Below are positions 42,783-46,712 of a stretch of 46,712 nucleotides of DNA, piece by piece. The number at the start of each line of letters is the position of its first letter. Position 1 is the stretch's first letter. The DNA is from Actinomycetota bacterium (lineage in GTDB: Bacteria; Actinomycetota; Actinomycetes; Actinomycetales; Microbacteriaceae): the NCBI GenBank assembly GCA_009703455.1, contig WLGB01000005.1, positions 1 through 46,712 on the forward strand, read 5' to 3'. The translations under genes and the position numbers were made by a program. The notes under the pieces are model-generated. The model did no database searches, was not told the DNA's origin, and worked only from the letters and a program-made list of their open reading frames with translations.

Positions 42783-43342
42783 TCCTCTAGGTTGTCAACC
42801 CCGGGCATCCAAGAGACTCCTGGTTTGTTCCAGCCAAGTTTTGCCATCGCCTCAAAAGCTTGGGACCTTGAATCAAAATCCAGTTTGTCAACGTAGACGA
42901 TGCCGTTTAGGTGATCGAACTCGTGTTGGAAAATCCGAGCGAACCAGCCGTCGGCTTCTATTCGAACTGGCTTTTGATCGAGGTCAACTCCCTCAACAAC
43001 TACAGTTTCTCCCCGATGAAGGCTAAAGCGCTCACCGGGGAATGACAAGCAGCCTTCGCTCTCCAGCTCTTCATCTAGCTCACCTCGAGGAAGGGGACTG
43101 TGAGAAAGGCTGGGGTTGATTATTACCCCCCTTCTTGGATTACCGTCATCGTCTGGGTAGCTATAGACAAAAACCCTCAGGCCAACGCCAATCTGAGGGG
43201 CCGCAAGGCCCACCCCAGGGGCCTTATCCATGGTGTCGAACATGTCAGAGACCAAATCCTTTAGTTTCTGGTCAAATTCCACAACCTCAGCCGCACGTTG
43301 GTGCAAAACTGGGTCTCCATAGATGCGGATAGGTCTAATCAC
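42779..43342 (-). CDS. def: Peptide deformylase
   Basis: GVGLAAPQIGVGLRVFVY, ESEGCLSFPG, IFQHEFDHLNGIVYVDKL. Confidence 0.97.
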   Translation of the reverse strand: MIRPIRIYGDPVLHQRAAEVVEFDQKLKDLVSDMFDTMDKAPGVGLAAPQIGVGLRVFVYSYPDDDGNPRRGVIINPSLSHSPLPRGELDEELESEGCLSFPGERFSLHRGETVVVEGVDLDQKPVRIEADGWFARIFQHEFDHLNGIVYVDKLDFDSRSQAFEAMAKLGWNKPGVSWMPGVDNLED

Positions 43343-43421
43343 TGTTCAAATCTAGCTGTTTGGCTCATCCTGAGAGCGCAGGAACGGCGCTAGGCTCGGA
43401 TTTGGCGATTGAGGTAGTGAA

Positions 43422-44318
43422 TTGGGACCTGAACTAAGAGAACTTGCGATTGGACTGGCCATGTTGGCCGCGGTTGCCTTGGCGTTTGGTGCTCAATTTC
43501 AAAATCAGGCAGTTATCAAAGGGCGAGAGAATTCTCCAAGGCTACGGGGATCGCTGTCGATAAAAGAACTGGCCAAGTTGTTTGTTAGGCCCAGGTGGAT
43601 CTCAGGGCTTGGGCTAATGGGTCTTGGCATGGTATTGCAAGTATCTGCTCTAACTTTGGCTCCATTGATTGTCGTGCAGCCAGTTGGAGCTATCGCTCTT
43701 GTGATCACGTCCCTACTCAATGCCAGGTCTACCAAGACTCGCCTAAATCGCGCAACGATTTTGGCAATCGGGCTCTCAACTTTTGGCGTTGGGGGATTTG
43801 TTGTGACCGCATCGAGCGTGGCATCACAGGTGGAGCTAACCGACCAGAACCTGCTTCAGGTGCTTGGTCTATTGGTAATGATACTTGCTGCATTTGGATT
43901 ATTGTTTTTCACTTTTGGAAAACGGGCCAAGGCGCTCACTTACATTCTTGGCGCGGGAGTGCTCTATGGATTCATTGCCACTTTGGCAAAAGTGGTAATC
44001 CAACGTCTCTACCAGATGGACTACGACCTACTCACGGGTATTGCATTGCTGAGCATGATCGGAGCACTTTTCTTGGGAGGTTGGTTTGTACAAAACGCAT
44101 ACTCCTCAGGACCACCTGATTTGGTGATCGCGGGCCTTACCGTGATTGACCCAATGGTTGCTATTGGCATTGCAATTGGAGTTCTAGGGGAGGCCCAGCA
44201 AGCCAGTACCGCCTCAATTGTCGCCCTTAGCTTTAGTGGAGCGGTTGCTGTTTCCGGGGTTTATCTGCTTTCTAGGGTCCATCCAGAGCTTCGTCCACTG
44301 AAACGGACAGTGAAGTAA
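43422..44318 (+). CDS. DMT/EamA-like multi-TM transporter
   Basis: 298 aa, about 9-10 hydrophobic helices; VVQPVGAIALVITSLLNAR, VIAGLTVIDPMVAIGIAIGVLGE. Confidence 0.78.
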   Translation: MGPELRELAIGLAMLAAVALAFGAQFQNQAVIKGRENSPRLRGSLSIKELAKLFVRPRWISGLGLMGLGMVLQVSALTLAPLIVVQPVGAIALVITSLLNARSTKTRLNRATILAIGLSTFGVGGFVVTASSVASQVELTDQNLLQVLGLLVMILAAFGLLFFTFGKRAKALTYILGAGVLYGFIATLAKVVIQRLYQMDYDLLTGIALLSMIGALFLGGWFVQNAYSSGPPDLVIAGLTVIDPMVAIGIAIGVLGEAQQASTASIVALSFSGAVAVSGVYLLSRVHPELRPLKRTVK

Positions 44319-44364
44319 ACTTTATCCAGAGCTAACTTCGATAAAGCTTCGCAAGGCACATAAA

Positions 44365-45843
44365 TTGACTGAGACGCTAACTACCTCTATGCCACTTCGA
44401 GTGGTGATAGCTTGCGATACCTTCCCACCGGATATTAACGGAGCTTCACGTTTTGCTGAACGCCTAGCAGCTGGGCTAGTTAGATCTGGCAACGAAGTTC
44501 ACGTGATTGCTCCGGCCCACAATAAGACCCCAGGAAGTTTCACGGAAGTCCACGATGGCTCTCCGATGATGGTTCACAGACTAAAAAGCTTCCGGGTGAT
44601 TCAACACAAGACTCTTCGATTTGCATGGCCATTCAAGCTGAAGGCCAAAGCAAACAAACTCTTGAGACAAATCAAGCCCGATGCTGTTCACATCAACTCA
44701 CACATGATTGTCGGCCGCTACCTCTTGAAATCGGCACAAGAGCTTGGAATAAGAGTTATCGCCACCAACCACATAATGCCCGAGAACTTGATCAAGTACT
44801 CACTCGTGATTCCCCGATGGGCGGAGAAATGGGTGATGAACCTAGCTTGGAAAGACGCCGGAAGGGTTCTCAAAAAAGCAGATGTTGTCACCACTCCAAC
44901 TAGGAGAGCTGCCGAGCTGCTAGAAAAAGCATCCGGGCTTACTGGGGTTCTTGCCGTTTCCTGTGGCATCGAAGCGTCAAAGTTTGCTAACCAAACCCCG
45001 ACATCTAACGAAAACCCAAGAATATTGTTCTTGGGCCGCCTGGACTACGAAAAACATGTCCACAACCTGCTAAAAGCGGTGGCTCTGCTTCCAAAGGAAC
45101 TTGACGTGCAAGTTGAGATTGTTGGTGATGGGGGAGAGCGTGAGTATCTCGAGAATTTGGCACAAGAACTCGACATCAACAAAAACATTGAATTCCGCGG
45201 ACACATAAATGACCGGGAGCTCCCTAAAGCTTATGAAAGAGCCACTTTGTTCGCTATGCCTTCTATCGCTGAGCTTCAGTCAATAGCGACCATGGAAGCC
45301 ATGGCCTCAGGCCGGCCGGTTGTGGCAGCTGATGCCATGGCACTGCCCCATCTGGTTCATGACGGTGACAATGGTTACTTGTTCCCGCCCGACGATGTCC
45401 AGGCTTTTTCTGCAGCTCTAAAGAAGGTACTAACCGCAAGCCAAGAAGAACTAGATCGCCTCTCAGAAAACTCTCTTCACCTTATCGAATCGCACGATAT
45501 CGACCGAACGATCAGAATCTTTGAGGGGCTGTACAGAGGAGAGGCTGAGGAGCGTGAAGAGTCCGCCGACAACTTGGCAACTTACAGTCTTCCGATTGGG
45601 CAGCTAAGCAAAAGAGTCAGCCGTTCCATAATGCTTGCCCGACAGCGCTCCGCGGAACTTAGGGCCCGTGCTGAATCAGCCAGCGCAGATCTTCGCCAAA
45701 GAGCTGAAGAAGCACGCGGGGATGTAATCGAGCGGATTGAAGAAGTGCGCGAGGATGTCGCTTTCGCTGCTAGGCGAATCGAGATTCGAGTTCGAAAAGG
45801 CATCAAGAAAGCAGCTGAAAGGCTTCGTCGCGAGGAGCAGTAG
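44365..45843 (+). CDS. GT4-family glycosyltransferase with C-terminal charged helical extension
   Basis: RVVIACDTFPPDINGASRFAERLAAGLVRSGNEVHVIAP, ILFLGRLDYEKHVHNLLKAVALL, ATMEAMASGRPVVAADAMALPHLVHDGDNGYLFPPDD. Confidence 0.9.
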   Translation: MTETLTTSMPLRVVIACDTFPPDINGASRFAERLAAGLVRSGNEVHVIAPAHNKTPGSFTEVHDGSPMMVHRLKSFRVIQHKTLRFAWPFKLKAKANKLLRQIKPDAVHINSHMIVGRYLLKSAQELGIRVIATNHIMPENLIKYSLVIPRWAEKWVMNLAWKDAGRVLKKADVVTTPTRRAAELLEKASGLTGVLAVSCGIEASKFANQTPTSNENPRILFLGRLDYEKHVHNLLKAVALLPKELDVQVEIVGDGGEREYLENLAQELDINKNIEFRGHINDRELPKAYERATLFAMPSIAELQSIATMEAMASGRPVVAADAMALPHLVHDGDNGYLFPPDDVQAFSAALKKVLTASQEELDRLSENSLHLIESHDIDRTIRIFEGLYRGEAEEREESADNLATYSLPIGQLSKRVSRSIMLARQRSAELRARAESASADLRQRAEEARGDVIERIEEVREDVAFAARRIEIRVRKGIKKAAERLRREEQ

Positions 45844-45860
45844 GCTCTCCACTGACCTTT

Positions 45861-45930
45861 GGGGAGTTAGCTCAGCTGTTTAGAGTAGCGGACTCATAAT
45901 CTGTCGGTCACGGGTTCAATGGGCTCACTA
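45861..45930 (+). pseudogene. Truncated/degenerate tRNA relic (CAU anticodon, Met/Ile2-like)
   Basis: GGGGAGTTAGCTCAGCTGTTTAGAGTAGCGGACTCATAATCTGTCGGTCACGGGTTCAA looks like the 5' part of a tRNA, but the 3' T-stem (CCCGTG) and 3' acceptor (ACTCCCC) are missing; D-loop GG altered. Confidence 0.75.
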
Positions 45931-46043
45931 AATACGAAATTTCTTCTGCGTCGACACTTTACACTTAGACTGACTTGCGCGGTTTCCAGCGAGCTATACT
46001 TTGTCAAACAACGCATTGGAGCGGATTGATGGGGAATAACGTT

Positions 46044-46712
46044 ATGAGACATAAACAGGTATTCAAGACACTAGCCATTTCCGCATTTCTAGGGGCTGTT
46101 TCATTTACGATATTCACCGCCAATCCAGCTAATGCTGTAGTTTGCACAATCACTGGGACGACTGGGAATGATGTCATTGCTGGTACCGAATCGGCGGATG
46201 TGATTTGCGGTCTCGGGGGAAACGACATTCTTGTCGGAAACGGCGGAGACGATATAATACTGGGTGGACCCGGCAACGACACAATTGTTGGTGGCGCAGG
46301 AAACGACACACTCGACGGCGGAGCAGGAAACGACACCTTGACTGGTGGGGATGGCACAGACACCGTCAGTTTCTCTTCAGAGTCGATCTCAATTGTCGCA
46401 ACTATGACTGGCTCATCAAGTGTTGGAACTGACACCTTTGCAACTGTTGAAAACCTAACCGGTGGTTCCGGAAATGACACCCTCACCGGGGATGGCGCTG
46501 CAAACGTCCTCACTGGCGGAGCAGGCAACGACACTTTGAATGGCGGAGCAGGCAACGACACCCTGACTGGTGGGGATGGCACAGACACCGTCAGTTTCTC
46601 TTCTGAGTCGATCTCAATTGTCGCAACTATGACTGGCTCATCAAGTGTTGGAACCGACACCTTTGCAACTGTTGAAAACCTAACCGGTGGTTCCGGAAAT
46701 GACACCCTCACC
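46044..46712 (+). CDS. RTX/hemolysin-type calcium-binding repeat protein with signal peptide, 3'-truncated by window edge
   Basis: MRHKQVFKTLAISAFLGAVSFTIFTANPANA signal peptide, then GGxGNDxLxGG nonapeptide repeats; RBS GGGGAA; in-frame ATG at 46029 also possible. Confidence 0.9.
   Translation, partial: MRHKQVFKTLAISAFLGAVSFTIFTANPANAVVCTITGTTGNDVIAGTESADVICGLGGNDILVGNGGDDIILGGPGNDTIVGGAGNDTLDGGAGNDTLTGGDGTDTVSFSSESISIVATMTGSSSVGTDTFATVENLTGGSGNDTLTGDGAANVLTGGAGNDTLNGGAGNDTLTGGDGTDTVSFSSESISIVATMTGSSSVGTDTFATVENLTGGSGNDTLT
46317..46712 (+). repeat. 225-bp tandem repeat (75-aa module) inside the RTX-like gene; second copy cut by window edge
   Basis: 46317..46487 and 46542..46712 are aligned at offset 225 with only 4 differences over 171 bp. 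Confidence 0.95.

Noticed and set aside
43595-44119. 174-aa plus-strand ORF overlapping the DMT-like transporter
   Set aside because: Out-of-frame shadow inside a clear multi-TM coding region.
46004-46711. 235-aa minus-strand ORF with repeated SFPEPPVRFSTVAKVSVPTLDEP modules
   Set aside because: It is the antisense shadow of the repetitive plus-strand RTX gene, which has a signal peptide, RBS and canonical GGxGNDxL repeats.
46317-46712. Regular repeats considered as a CRISPR-like array
   Set aside because: Repeats are coding, in frame, 225 bp long and encode RTX motifs; no short repeat/spacer structure or cas genes anywhere in the window.

Overview
This window is a gene-dense chromosomal segment of a small-genome actinobacterium. 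Gene order, protein features and many TTG/GTG starts suggest Microbacteriaceae, possibly the freshwater 'Luna' type, but the taxon is inference. Most of it is conserved housekeeping content: proB(partial)-proA-nadD-rsfS, tRNA-Ala, an mhqO/mhqD-like pair, a Bax inhibitor-1-like gene, an SOS-box-driven DUF6504-dnaE2 unit, dedA, pabC/pabB, leuS, comEA-comEC-holA, rpsT, lepA-hemW, CIRCE-hrcA-dnaJ-rsmE-HIT-phoH-ybeY-corC-era, leuA with a leader peptide/attenuator, recO-uppS-glyS-dusB-dgt-dnaG, a 2-hydroxyacid dehydrogenase, tRNA-Asn, a histidine-kinase-like/receiver-like pair coupled to azlCD, def, a DMT-like transporter and a GT4 glycosyltransferase. The right edge has a truncated tRNA(CAU) relic next to an RTX/hemolysin-type repeat protein that runs off the window. 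The most unusual signals are: (i) a 'pseudo two-component' pair in which the expected phospho-His and phospho-Asp are both Asn, embedded in an azlCD operon; (ii) a leuA leader peptide with three consecutive Leu codons abutting an 11-bp perfect hairpin; (iii) a perfect palindromic LexA box driving DUF6504-dnaE2 with no imuA/imuB beside it; (iv) the tRNA relic plus a tandem-repeat RTX gene. No CRISPR array, transposase or prophage gene was seen.
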